From an uncultured Sphingomonadaceae bacterium (GTDB lineage: Bacteria > Pseudomonadota > Alphaproteobacteria > Sphingomonadales > Sphingomonadaceae), in the NCBI GenBank assembly GCA_947493195.1, contig CANLQG010000002.1, forward strand, positions 248,001 through 312,000: a stretch of DNA of 64,000 nucleotides. The letters run 5' to 3'. The position numbers and the translations under genes are program-made. Positions 57,824 through 64,000 of this stretch are shown here, piece by piece. The first letter of the stretch is position 1. Every line of letters starts with the position of its first letter. Below the pieces are notes generated by a model. That model did no database searches, was not told the DNA's origin, and worked only from the letters and a program-made list of their open reading frames with translations.

Positions 57824-57856
57824 GGGGGCGCGGTCTTCTGGCGAAGCCGCGCCCCC
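57824..57856 (-). promoter_or_regulatory. Stem-loop between precursor and B gene
   Basis: A perfect 10-bp GC-rich stem (GGGGGCGCGG with CCGCGCCCCC) with a 13-nt loop begins 11 nt after the precursor stop and ends 15 nt before the B start. It has no T-run. Such structures in lasso clusters can partly end or stabilise the precursor transcript, giving more precursor than enzyme. Confidence 0.65.
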
Positions 57857-57867
57857 CGCGGACGACA

Positions 57868-58005
57868 TCAATCCTCGGCAACACCGGCGGTAAAGATCAG
57901 CCTGCCATTGCTGACATCGATTTCGACGCCCGCTGCGCCCTTGGTTTCGAGCGAAGCCTGCCCGAGATCGATGATGGTCGGGTCGGCGTATTGGGGCTTG
58001 GTCAT
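57868..58005 (-). CDS. Lasso peptide precursor (A protein)
   Basis: 45 residues from ATG 58005, with AAGGAG 8 nt upstream. The leader (residues 1-22) has YADPTIIDLGQASLETK: the YxxP...LG pattern bound by lasso B proteins and Thr at position -2 (T21). The core begins at G23 and has 23 residues, starting GAAGVEIDVSNG, so an isopeptide from Gly1 to Asp8 would give an eight-residue ring. The leader LGQASLETKG and core GVExD resemble astexin-1 (LGKASAETRG, GVEPD) as I recall it. The C-terminal tail contains RLIF, possible plug residues. Confidence 0.85.
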   Translation of the reverse strand: MTKPQYADPTIIDLGQASLETKGAAGVEIDVSNGRLIFTAGVAED

Positions 58006-58365
58006 GGCAATTCTCCTTGTTTGCCTGTCGCGACTCCATTCGGTCGCAGGCCCACGATGAGGAGCTGCGGGACAAGGTTCTATTTTATAATCGGAATATA
58101 GCGGCTAACCGCGCCGAAACGAAGTCGAACCGGGTGTTGAAAGCATCCGTTGGCGAATGCACCGGCACCTTTAGCGTTAGCCTGGACATGCGTGCCGGCA
58201 CCCGGTCGCAGTCCAGTCTACACGCAAGAGCCATGCGGTTCCAAACGTTGCTATATCATTTGGCGGTTCGCGAGTTACCTGGTTTCTCTTCGACATTCTT
58301 TCTGCATTGCGAAATGTCACCGAGGCGGGCTTCGCGATATCCTCTGGGGAATCGAGTGCATGACT
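58006..58365. other. Intergenic region upstream of the lasso precursor
   Basis: 360 bp. An AT-rich patch (TTATAAAATAG on the minus strand, about 58077-58092) about 75 bp before the precursor start may be its -10 region. No gene is recognisable. It also separates the lasso operon from the conjugation remnants. Confidence 0.45.
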
Positions 58366-58602
58366 TCAGCCCGGGCCGGCCCGAGGGTCCCGCCGGCGAG
58401 CCTTGGCGAACTCGCGATCGCTGCTGATGAATCGCTCGAGCATCGGACCAATCAGCGCGGCGGGTTCAGGGGTGCCCGAAGTTTCATTGTTATTGATGAC
58501 AACTCCATACTGAACGAGCTCGGTGTGCAGCCGCGCAGGAATTTCAATGGTCAGCTTGACCGGCTCTCCATCGGTGATGTCGGACAGCTTGAGACGCGTC
58601 AT
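58366..58602 (-). CDS. DUF2274 domain protein, conjugation-associated
   Basis: 78 residues: MTRLKLSDITDGEPVKLTIE, then PARLHTELVQYG and PAALIGPMLERFISSDREFA. This is the pattern of DUF2274 proteins, which follow trbI in Trb-type conjugation loci of mobile elements. Its ATG overlaps the trbI stop by 4 bp (ATGA), preserving the original operon junction. Confidence 0.82.
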   Translation of the reverse strand: MTRLKLSDITDGEPVKLTIEIPARLHTELVQYGVVINNNETSGTPEPAALIGPMLERFISSDREFAKARRRDPRAGPG

Positions 58603-59098
58603 GCACCGTCTCCATGCACCAGATCGCGCGTCACCAACAACCGCACAGGATAGCCGGGACGAATAGCCAGCGTAGGACGGATGCCGATCTCGCGACTGAC
58701 GATTTGCTCGCCTGACCGATCGACACTGTCCTGAGTGCCGCGACGTAACGCTCGCTCGAGATCGCTGTCACTGCCGGAACCCAGCTCGCCGGTGACACCC
58801 AGCAAGGTTGAGACAGCGCAGCTTTCAGCACATCGCCCCAATGGTAGTCGACTTTGTCCTCGAGAGCGGCGAAGCCGGAGGTGTCAGTCGCCAGCTGACT
58901 CTCGAGCACAGTCGAACGGCCATCGGGCAGGACCAGCCTGTTCCGTGCCAGCAGCACTCGCCGCTGACCAAAGCCAACATCGGATTCGCAGTCGCCAATC
59001 AGGCGTGCGCCCTCCGGGATCAGCAGGCGCTGCCCGGTGCGGCTGTCATAGACATATTCTTTAGCCTGCGCGTGCGCCGTCCGCAGCAATCTGCTCAT
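58599..59098 (-). pseudogene. trbI: trbI remnant, 5' truncated and frameshifted
   Basis: The C-terminal part of TrbI is recognisable in two frames: upstream EYVYDSRTGQRLLIPEGARL, LVLPDGRSTVLESQLATDTS and VDYHWGDVLKAAL; then, after a shift near 58815, STLLGVTGELGSGSDSD, RALRRGTQDSVDRSGEQIVS and RPTLAIRPGYPVRLLVTRDL. The N-terminal two thirds (membrane anchor and proline-rich region) are absent. TrbI is the VirB10-like channel part of the conjugation apparatus, so transfer through it is lost. Confidence 0.8.
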
Positions 59099-59554
59099 GT
59101 CGCAGTTGGGCCGTGCGACCAGAAAGGTGTTTAAGACAGAAATGCGCACCCCGCATGGAGGCGTTTGCAGCCAAATTCGGGATCGGCCGCCCCTACGCGG
59201 CCTGTCGTCCGGCAGGCCGAACCTTATGCCATATCCAAGCCGCAACCAGTGTGCGGGAGACAACCAAACACAGAAACGTCGCGCCCTCAGAAGCAGGCCG
59301 CCAGGCCTGGGACAGAGCGCGTCATCAGCCCCGCGCCGCTTCCCGGGGCGTCGGGGTGTCCCCGCAGAAGGGGTAGACGGAGACAGCAATGCGGCTCCGG
59401 CTCGGGGGAAGGCCTTCCCCTCCAAAGTCAGAATTAAAGAGAATTACGGTCAACACGCCTTGTTGAGCGTGTTGACCAGGTGTTGACCAATGCCAAGTCC
59501 GCCTGATCGCCTGTATCGAGAGGCGTCAGAAAGCATTGATATCCTGATGGAAAA
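59099..59554. other. Non-coding island end with iterated repeat
   Basis: 456 bp between the trbI remnant and tRNA-Gly with no convincing gene. It contains a perfect inverted repeat at 59448-59477 (GGTCAACACGC, 8 nt, GCGTGTTGACC) and a further direct copy GTGTTGACCA at 59480-59489, 11 nt after the one at 59469-59478. These lie 66-107 bp from the tRNA 3' end, where integrase arm or excisionase sites would be expected. Confidence 0.55.
59448..59489. repeat. Inverted and direct TGTTGACC repeats near the tRNA-Gly end
   Basis: Three copies of GTGTTGACC: one inverted (as GGTCAACAC) and two direct at an 11-bp period, so on the same face of the helix. Their position beside the tRNA fits protein binding at an attachment site. 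Confidence 0.6.
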
Positions 59555-59629
59555 TGGAGCGGGCGAGGCGATTCGAACGCCCGACCCCAACCTTGGCAAG
59601 GTTGTGCTCTACCCCTGAGCTACGCCCGC
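59555..59629 (-). tRNA. tRNA-Gly(GCC)
   Basis: On the minus strand: acceptor stem GCGGGCG with CGCCCGC, D-arm GCTCAGGGGTAGAGC, anticodon loop CTTGCCAAG (anticodon GCC), T-arm GTCGGGCGTTCGAATCGCC, and an encoded CCA. 75 nt including CCA. The 3' end faces the accessory island, the usual orientation when a tRNA gene is the integration site. Confidence 0.96.
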
Positions 59630-59815
59630 TCACTGGCGCCATTCCCGGCTCTTGTCCGGGTGGGGAGCGGCGCAGTTAGCAGCGAGTCTCGAACCCCGCA
59701 AGGGCAAAATTGCCGCGCGATCAGAAAGGTTGCGCCCCTCTCTGTTTACCCTTCACATTGGGCACACAAACGCCACATTGTGGCATCACACATTACGAAT
59801 AGCAGGAGCAGACAC

Positions 59816-60751
59816 TTGGCAAGCATGGGCCTCAGCATCGAAGAGCAAAAGGCAGTCGAACAATTCCGCAAGGACGTGGTCGATCCCAGCCAGACCAAGC
59901 TGGTCGTGCTCGATTTCTGGGCCGAATGGTGCGGGCCGTGCAAGGCGCTCACCCCGGTGCTGGAGAAAGTCTGCGCCGAATATGCCGACAAGGGCGTGAT
60001 CCTTGCCAAGATCAACGTCGACGAACAGAAGTTCATCGCCAGCCAGTTCCAGGTGCAGTCGATCCCCACCGTCTATGCCATGTTCCAGGGGCAGCCGGTG
60101 GCTGACCTCACGCCCATGCGCAGCGAATCGCAGTTGAAGCAGGCGCTCGACCAGATCCTGCAGCAGGTGCCGGTGCAGGCTGGTGCCGCTGACGGGCAAG
60201 GTGGTGAACAGGGCCAGCAGGCCCCCGACCTCGATCAGCTGGTGGCCATGGGCGAACAGGTGCTGGCCGATGGCGATGCCGAACGTGCGGCGTCCGTCTT
60301 CATGCAGCTGGCGCAGATGGCGCCCGACAAGGCCGAAGTGCAGTCCGGCCTGATCCGCGCGCTGGTGGCTGCCGGGCAGACCGAGGCGGCGCAGCAGGCC
60401 TACGACGCGCTGCCGCAGGATATGAAGGACGATCCGCTGGTGCAGCAGGGCCATTCTGCGCTGGAACTGGCGGGCACGCAGGTCGATACGGCAGAGCTGG
60501 ATAACCTGCGAAAGGCCGCGGCCGAACGCCCTGCCGATACAGAAGCGCAGATCGCCTTTGCCGAGGCAGCCTTTGCAGCCGGCGAGCGAGACGAGGCTGC
60601 CGAAGTGCTGCTTCGCTCGATCGAAGGCGGCGGCGAGGAAGGCAATGAGGCGGCCAAGGAAAAGCTGCTCAAGATGTTCGAGGCGGTGGGCATGGAAGAC
60701 CCGTGGGTATCGACCCAGCGCCGCAAGCTGTCGCTGATCCTGTTCGGATGA
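59816..60751 (+). CDS. Thioredoxin-TPR protein (CnoX/YbbN family)
   Basis: 311 residues from TTG 59816, which is 7 nt after AGGAG; ATG 59825 is 16 nt away. Thioredoxin domain with catalytic WCGPC (LDFWAEWCGPCKALTPVLEK) and QVQSIPTVYAMFQGQP, then a TPR-like helical half (about 130-300). E. coli CnoX has a degenerate active site, whereas this one keeps both Cys. Family role: holdase for oxidised proteins. It overlaps the next gene by 4 bp. Confidence 0.9.
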   Translation: MASMGLSIEEQKAVEQFRKDVVDPSQTKLVVLDFWAEWCGPCKALTPVLEKVCAEYADKGVILAKINVDEQKFIASQFQVQSIPTVYAMFQGQPVADLTPMRSESQLKQALDQILQQVPVQAGAADGQGGEQGQQAPDLDQLVAMGEQVLADGDAERAASVFMQLAQMAPDKAEVQSGLIRALVAAGQTEAAQQAYDALPQDMKDDPLVQQGHSALELAGTQVDTAELDNLRKAAAERPADTEAQIAFAEAAFAAGERDEAAEVLLRSIEGGGEEGNEAAKEKLLKMFEAVGMEDPWVSTQRRKLSLILFG

Positions 60752-61359
60752 AGGGCAAGCTCTCCATCTTCCCCCTGACGGGCGCGATCCTGTTTCCCGG
60801 CCTGCAGCTGCCGCTGCACATATTCGAGCCGCGATACCGCGCCATTGTGGGCGATGCACTGGCACGAGACCGGCGAATCGGCATGATCCAGCCGCAGGAT
60901 TCGATGGAAAGCGCACCGCTGTACGACGTCGGCTGCGTGGGCAAGATCGAGGATGTCGAGACCAGCGAGGACGGGCGCTACAATATCGTGCTGACCGGCC
61001 TCACCCGTTTTCGCGTGCTGCGCGAACTGGAGGTCACGACGCCGTTCCGCCAGGTCGAGGCCGAACTGATCGAGGAACCGACCGAGGAATACCTCTCGCT
61101 GGGTGAGCGTGCCAGCTTCGAGCACGAAGCGCGCAAGTTCGCCGACAGCCAGGGCTATGCCATCGACTGGGATTCGGTCGCCCGGCTGGACGATGTCTCC
61201 CTGATCAACGGCGTTTCCCAAATCGCCCCGTTCGACGCCGCCGCCAAGCAGGCGCTGCTGGAAGCGCCCAACCTTCGCGAGCGGTGCGACCTGCTGGTGC
61301 AACTGATGGAGTTCTTCGGCCGGGGTGATCCGGACGACGAGCACGTGACTCTTCAGTAG
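60748..61359 (+). CDS. LON substrate-binding domain protein
   Basis: 203 residues from ATG 60748. The N-terminal LON domain (LSIFPLTGAILFPGLQLPLH, IFEPRYRAIVGDAL) occupies the whole protein; there is no AAA or protease domain. Stand-alone LON proteins are widespread in alphaproteobacteria; the function is unknown. ATGA overlap with the thioredoxin-TPR gene. A repeat hairpin begins 9 nt after its stop. Confidence 0.9.
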   Translation: MKGKLSIFPLTGAILFPGLQLPLHIFEPRYRAIVGDALARDRRIGMIQPQDSMESAPLYDVGCVGKIEDVETSEDGRYNIVLTGLTRFRVLRELEVTTPFRQVEAELIEEPTEEYLSLGERASFEHEARKFADSQGYAIDWDSVARLDDVSLINGVSQIAPFDAAAKQALLEAPNLRERCDLLVQLMEFFGRGDPDDEHVTLQ

Positions 61360-61426
61360 TTTGCTTTGCGAAGCCGCCTCCGCGGCTTCGTCCTCGCTAG
61401 ATGCGCAGCATGCTGCGCCCGCTGCG
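61360..61426 (+). repeat. Post-stop dispersed hairpin element, copy 2
   Basis: TTTG directly after the LON gene stop, hairpin at 61369-61390 (stem CGAAGCCGC, loop CTCC), then TCCTCGCTAGA and a second palindrome, the same order and orientation relative to the gene as copy 1. The sequence of the second part is nearly identical to 10675-10711. Confidence 0.75.
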
Positions 61427-61571
61427 GGCGCGCGTTCGCGCTTGCAGTCGCTTACGCGACCGTGTCCCGCGCGGGAAGAGAGGGGTAGGACTGGCTCGGT
61501 CCGCGACTAGCGGACCGCAAGTCCGACTGGCCGCCCGCAGGTGCCGCGTAGCGAAGCGGAGCGAACAGCAC

Positions 61572-61608
61572 CGAGGACGCACCTGCGGAGGCAGGTGCGC
61601 GAAACAAA
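61572..61608 (-). repeat. Post-stop dispersed hairpin element, copy 3
   Basis: On the minus strand after the MarC gene (stop at 61612): TTTG, hairpin at 61578-61599 (stem CGCACCTGC, loop CTCC), then TCCTCG. The second part of the element is not conserved. It faces copy 2 in the gap between two convergent genes. Confidence 0.7.
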
Positions 61609-61611
61609 CAT

Positions 61612-62232
61612 TCACACCCCGAAACTGCCCCGCAGCCCGTCGATCACGTACTGCGCCGCCAGTGCCGCCAGCAGCACGCCCAGCAGACGGGTGATGACGG
61701 CCTCGACACGTTCGCCCAGCAGCTTGATCAGCGGGCCTGCCGCGATCAGGGCGATCATGGTGATCAGCAGCACCGATACCAGCGCGCCCATCACGACCAG
61801 CGACTGTTCCAGCCCCACGGCTTCGTTCATCAGCAGCATGATCGCGGCAATCGCGCCGGGTCCTGCCAGCATGGGCATGGCCATGGGAAAGACGGAAACA
61901 TCCTCCACATGTTCGCGCGCGGCGCGTTCGGCGCGTTCCTCTCGCCGCTGGGTGCGCTTCTCGAACACCATTTCCCAGGCGATCCAGAACAGCATCAGCC
62001 CGCCTGCGATACGGAAACTGTCCAGCTCGATGTGCAGCGCGGACAGCAGGTCCTGCCCGAACAGCGCGAACACCAGCAGGATGACAAAGGCGATGATCGA
62101 GGCGCGGATCGCCATGATCCGGCGCTCCGCCGTGGTCGCGCCCTTGGTAAGACCCGCATAGATCGGCGCGCAGCCGGGCGGATCGATCACCACGAACAGG
62201 GTGATGAAGGCGGAGAGGAAAAGCTGTTCCAT
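61612..62232 (-). CDS. MarC family membrane protein
   Basis: 206 residues with six hydrophobic segments. The signature LFLSAFITLFVVIDPPGCAP at the N-terminus and GPGAIAAIMLLMNEA match the MarC (UPF0056) family. It is a membrane protein of unknown transport function. A loop at about 110-125 is basic and charged. Confidence 0.92.
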   Translation of the reverse strand: MEQLFLSAFITLFVVIDPPGCAPIYAGLTKGATTAERRIMAIRASIIAFVILLVFALFGQDLLSALHIELDSFRIAGGLMLFWIAWEMVFEKRTQRREERAERAAREHVEDVSVFPMAMPMLAGPGAIAAIMLLMNEAVGLEQSLVVMGALVSVLLITMIALIAAGPLIKLLGERVEAVITRLLGVLLAALAAQYVIDGLRGSFGV

Positions 62233-62235
62233 GCC

Positions 62236-63006
62236 CTATTCCCCCACCTGGGACCCGGCGGGCGCAACCAGACGAACGGCTTCCTGCCATTCGCCATCGC
62301 GCAGCCAGCTCACCACGACGGTGCGCGTGCCGTCGGCCCCGTGCAGCCATGTCCATTCCAGCGTACCGTCGGCGGAGCGTGCCGTGTCGGATGCAGTGCC
62401 CGCAGGCGCGGTAACGTCGGGCGACAGCGGAACGGCCTGCGCACAATCGGCCACCCGGCCCTCGATCGAGGCCAGTCCGGGCACCACGATAGCGCCTTCC
62501 GGAATGTCTTCCTCTGGCCGGGGTGCGGGCTGCGGATCGTCGGGCGCGCCGAGGTCGTAGGTGTACTTGTAGCTGTTGTCCCGCTGGAGCTCCCAAATGG
62601 AAACATAGCTGCCCACGCGCCCTTCCGGTTCGACGAAGCGGCCGAAGGTCGCCGCCAGCGTGCCATCGCAACTGGACCAGACTGTGTTGGGGCCCCAGGA
62701 GATTGCCTGCTCGGGGTCTTCCATGCGCGCCAGCCACGGTTGCGCAGGGATCAGGCCGTTCTGTCCGTGGATCACCGCATCGTCAGCGGCGTACTCGCGA
62801 AAGGCCGTCCACTGGCCTTCCTCGCGCGCCATCTTGGCAAAGGCGAAGTCGGCGGCGGCTACCCGACCGGGATCGCCCACGCTGCCTTGCCGCTCCAGAA
62901 ACCGCTCCGCCGCGCGCGACTCCCGGTTCATCCGCTGCTGCTGCGGACTGGTGCAGGCGGCCAGTGTGGCAAGGACGGCTAAAGCGATGGCGGCGCGCGA
63001 AATCAT
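62236..63006 (-). CDS. Lipoprotein of unknown function
   Basis: 256 residues. Lipobox LAAC at residues 15-18. The region 45-130 (DFAFAKMAREEGQWTAFREY, AVIHGQNG, WGPNTVWSSCDGTLAATFGR) resembles SnoaL/DUF4440-like folds, which suggests an NTF2-like domain. The C-terminal third includes LEWTWLHGADGTRTVVVSWL. It is 3 bp upstream of the MarC gene on the same strand. Confidence 0.65.
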   Translation of the reverse strand: MISRAAIALAVLATLAACTSPQQQRMNRESRAAERFLERQGSVGDPGRVAAADFAFAKMAREEGQWTAFREYAADDAVIHGQNGLIPAQPWLARMEDPEQAISWGPNTVWSSCDGTLAATFGRFVEPEGRVGSYVSIWELQRDNSYKYTYDLGAPDDPQPAPRPEEDIPEGAIVVPGLASIEGRVADCAQAVPLSPDVTAPAGTASDTARSADGTLEWTWLHGADGTRTVVVSWLRDGEWQEAVRLVAPAGSQVGE

Positions 63007-63059
63007 GTTCGCGCCCTGCTCTTGCCCCGCCGGTTTGTCAAAGGGTCAGCTCGCCCGGC

Positions 63060-63338
63060 CTAGATCGCGATGTCGGCGAGGATGTAGATCACCGCGTTCA
63101 GCGCCAGGATCAGCACCAGCGGTGAGAAATCGATCGCCCCGGTATCGGGCAGCAGCCGGCGGATCGGCTTCAGCAGCGGATCGAGCAGCGAGTTGATCGA
63201 ATTATAGACCTGCACGAGGAAATCGTTGCGCGGGCTGATCACGTTGAAGGAGAACAGCAGCCCGATGATGAACTGGATGATCACCAGGAACACGATGGCC
63301 TGGGCAATCATCGACAAAATCTGGATCAGGGCGAGCAC
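63060..63338 (-). CDS. YggT family membrane protein
   Basis: 92 residues with two transmembrane segments (about 7-30 and 68-90) and NSINSLLDPLLKPIRRLLPD between them, the YggT signature. The family is often linked to cell division or osmotic shock, but its role is undetermined. It is followed by the lipoprotein gene. Confidence 0.88.
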   Translation of the reverse strand: MLALIQILSMIAQAIVFLVIIQFIIGLLFSFNVISPRNDFLVQVYNSINSLLDPLLKPIRRLLPDTGAIDFSPLVLILALNAVIYILADIAI

Positions 63339-63416
63339 GAAATTCTCCGCAGTATAAGCGTTTCAGGAAAGTGTATCATCGAGGTAATACGCGTCAAGCG
63401 CAGGTCAAGTGGGTGG

Positions 63417-64000
63417 TCAGGCGCTGATCAGCGTGCCCGCGCCGCGGCTGGTGAAGAATTCCAGCAGCATGGCATGGGGTACGCGCCCGTCCAGCACCAC
63501 GGCCGCCTCGCACCCGCCTTCCACCGCGTGGACGCAGGTTTCCAGCTTGGGGATCATGCCGCCCGAAATCGTTCCGTCCTCGCGCATCCGGGCGATGTCG
63601 GCAGGCTTCAGGTCGGTCATCAGCGTGCCATCCTTGTCCAGCACGCCCGCAACGTCGGTCAGCAGGAACAGCCGCGCCGCGCCCAGCGCAGAGGCGATGG
63701 CGCCCGCCATGGTATCGGCATTGATATTGTAGGTCTGGCCCTGTGCGTCGCTGGCGATGGGGGCAATGATGGGGATCATCCCTGCCTTGCTGGCGGTTTC
63801 GAGGATGGTGGTATCGACTTCCTTGGGCTCCCCCACGAAGCCGAGGTCCACCGCCTGCTCTATCTGGCTGTCAGGGTCTTTGACTGTGCGGCTGACCTTT
63901 TCGGCCACCACCATCTTGCCGTCCTTACCGGAAATGCCGATGGCCTTGCCGCCAGCCTGGGTTATCCAGCCGACCAGTTCCTTGTTGATCGCGCCCGACA
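63417..64000 (-). CDS. argB: Acetylglutamate kinase, C-terminal part (gene continues beyond window)
   Basis: The frame is open from the window edge ([20 protein letters not shown]) to the stop at 63417. [20 protein letters not shown] and [11 protein letters not shown] are the ArgB nucleotide-binding motifs, and [17 protein letters not shown] is the C-terminal substrate-binding loop. It phosphorylates N-acetylglutamate in arginine synthesis. The N-terminal third is outside the window. Confidence 0.95.
   Translation of the reverse strand, partial: SGAINKELVGWITQAGGKAIGISGKDGKMVVAEKVSRTVKDPDSQIEQAVDLGFVGEPKEVDTTILETASKAGMIPIIAPIASDAQGQTYNINADTMAGAIASALGAARLFLLTDVAGVLDKDGTLMTDLKPADIARMREDGTISGGMIPKLETCVHAVEGGCEAAVVLDGRVPHAMLLEFFTSRGAGTLISA

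Larger units (their letters stand above)
44357..59554. mobile_element. Accessory island, probable decayed integrative and conjugative element carrying quorum-sensing and lasso peptide genes
   Basis: Between trmB and tRNA-Gly lies a 15-kb block unlike its flanks: a tyrosine integrase at the left end, a DUF6499-DUF2285 regulator, LuxR and LuxI, a lasso peptide locus, and a trbI pseudogene with DUF2274 at the right end beside the tRNA 3' end. TrbI and DUF2274 are parts of Trb-type conjugation loci. No relaxase, coupling protein or other Trb genes remain, so it cannot transfer itself from these genes. I found no duplicated tRNA 3' end at the left boundary; limits are approximate. Confidence 0.7.

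Noticed and set aside
59113-59437. Short plus-strand frames at the right end of the island
   Set aside because: Arg/Pro/Ala-rich shadow translations without Shine-Dalgarno or similarity; regarded as non-coding.

Overview
The window looks like a chromosomal segment of a GC-rich alphaproteobacterium, most likely a sphingomonad of the Erythrobacteraceae type. This rests on the essential cell-cycle regulator CtrA, the neighbourhood DUF4167-prmC-prfA-hisS, metK-lnt, lptB-rpoN, scoA/scoB CoA-transferase genes, a CDC48-type AAA ATPase, several MscS-type channels and an astexin-like lasso peptide cluster. All names come from reading motifs by eye; no database search was run.

Layout. 1-3.4 kb: end of a copper-resistance locus (CopA end, CopB, a DUF305/LVIVD protein). 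3.6-13 kb: lipoprotein methyltransferase, host-attachment-like protein, class A beta-lactamase-like protein, small acidic lipoprotein, polA, an MscS channel and a CDC48-like ATPase. 13.5-17.6 kb: scoA and scoB with a lipoprotein phosphatase-like gene between them, then glutathione peroxidase and a GST. 17.7-21.8 kb: a GbsR/MarR regulator with two matching palindromes, two membrane proteins, an MFS transporter and a DUF418 protein. 21.9-28.9 kb: a minus-strand housekeeping block (metK, lnt, DUF4167, prmC, prfA, hisS). 29-44.4 kb: M61 peptidase, ppa, a formyltransferase/deacetylase pair, two more MscS channels, lptB, rpoN, ctrA, an S41 peptidase and trmB.

44.4-59.6 kb is an accessory island between trmB and a tRNA-Gly(GCC) gene whose 3' end faces the island. 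It has an intact tyrosine integrase at the left end and, at the right end, remnants of a Trb-type conjugation locus (a frameshifted and truncated trbI overlapping a DUF2274 gene). Inside are two notable modules. The first is a minus-strand quorum-sensing/transfer-control module: a DUF6499-DUF2285 activator resembling FseA of ICEMlSymR7A, split over two frames that join exactly by a +1 shift at CCC-G; a LuxR receptor; a LuxI synthase; a PhyH dioxygenase; and a GntR regulator. The last three overlap by 4 bp each. The second is a lasso peptide locus. ECF sigma factor, TonB-dependent receptor and lasso isopeptidase lie on the plus strand, converging on precursor, leader peptidase (B) and cyclase (C) genes on the minus strand. 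The precursor is a 45-codon gene at 57868-58005, absent from ordinary gene calls because of its size. There is no ABC exporter and no FecR, and the layout is that of isopeptidase-type sphingomonad lasso clusters. The island therefore appears to be a decayed integrative and conjugative element that still carries a peptide/receptor system and a quorum-controlled regulator.

59.6-64 kb returns to core genes: a thioredoxin-TPR chaperone-like protein, a LON-domain protein, MarC, a lipoprotein, YggT and the end of argB. Three gene ends (CDC48, LON, MarC) are each followed, 8-12 nt after the stop, by a hairpin with a 9-bp covarying stem and an invariant CTCC loop. This is a dispersed post-stop element.
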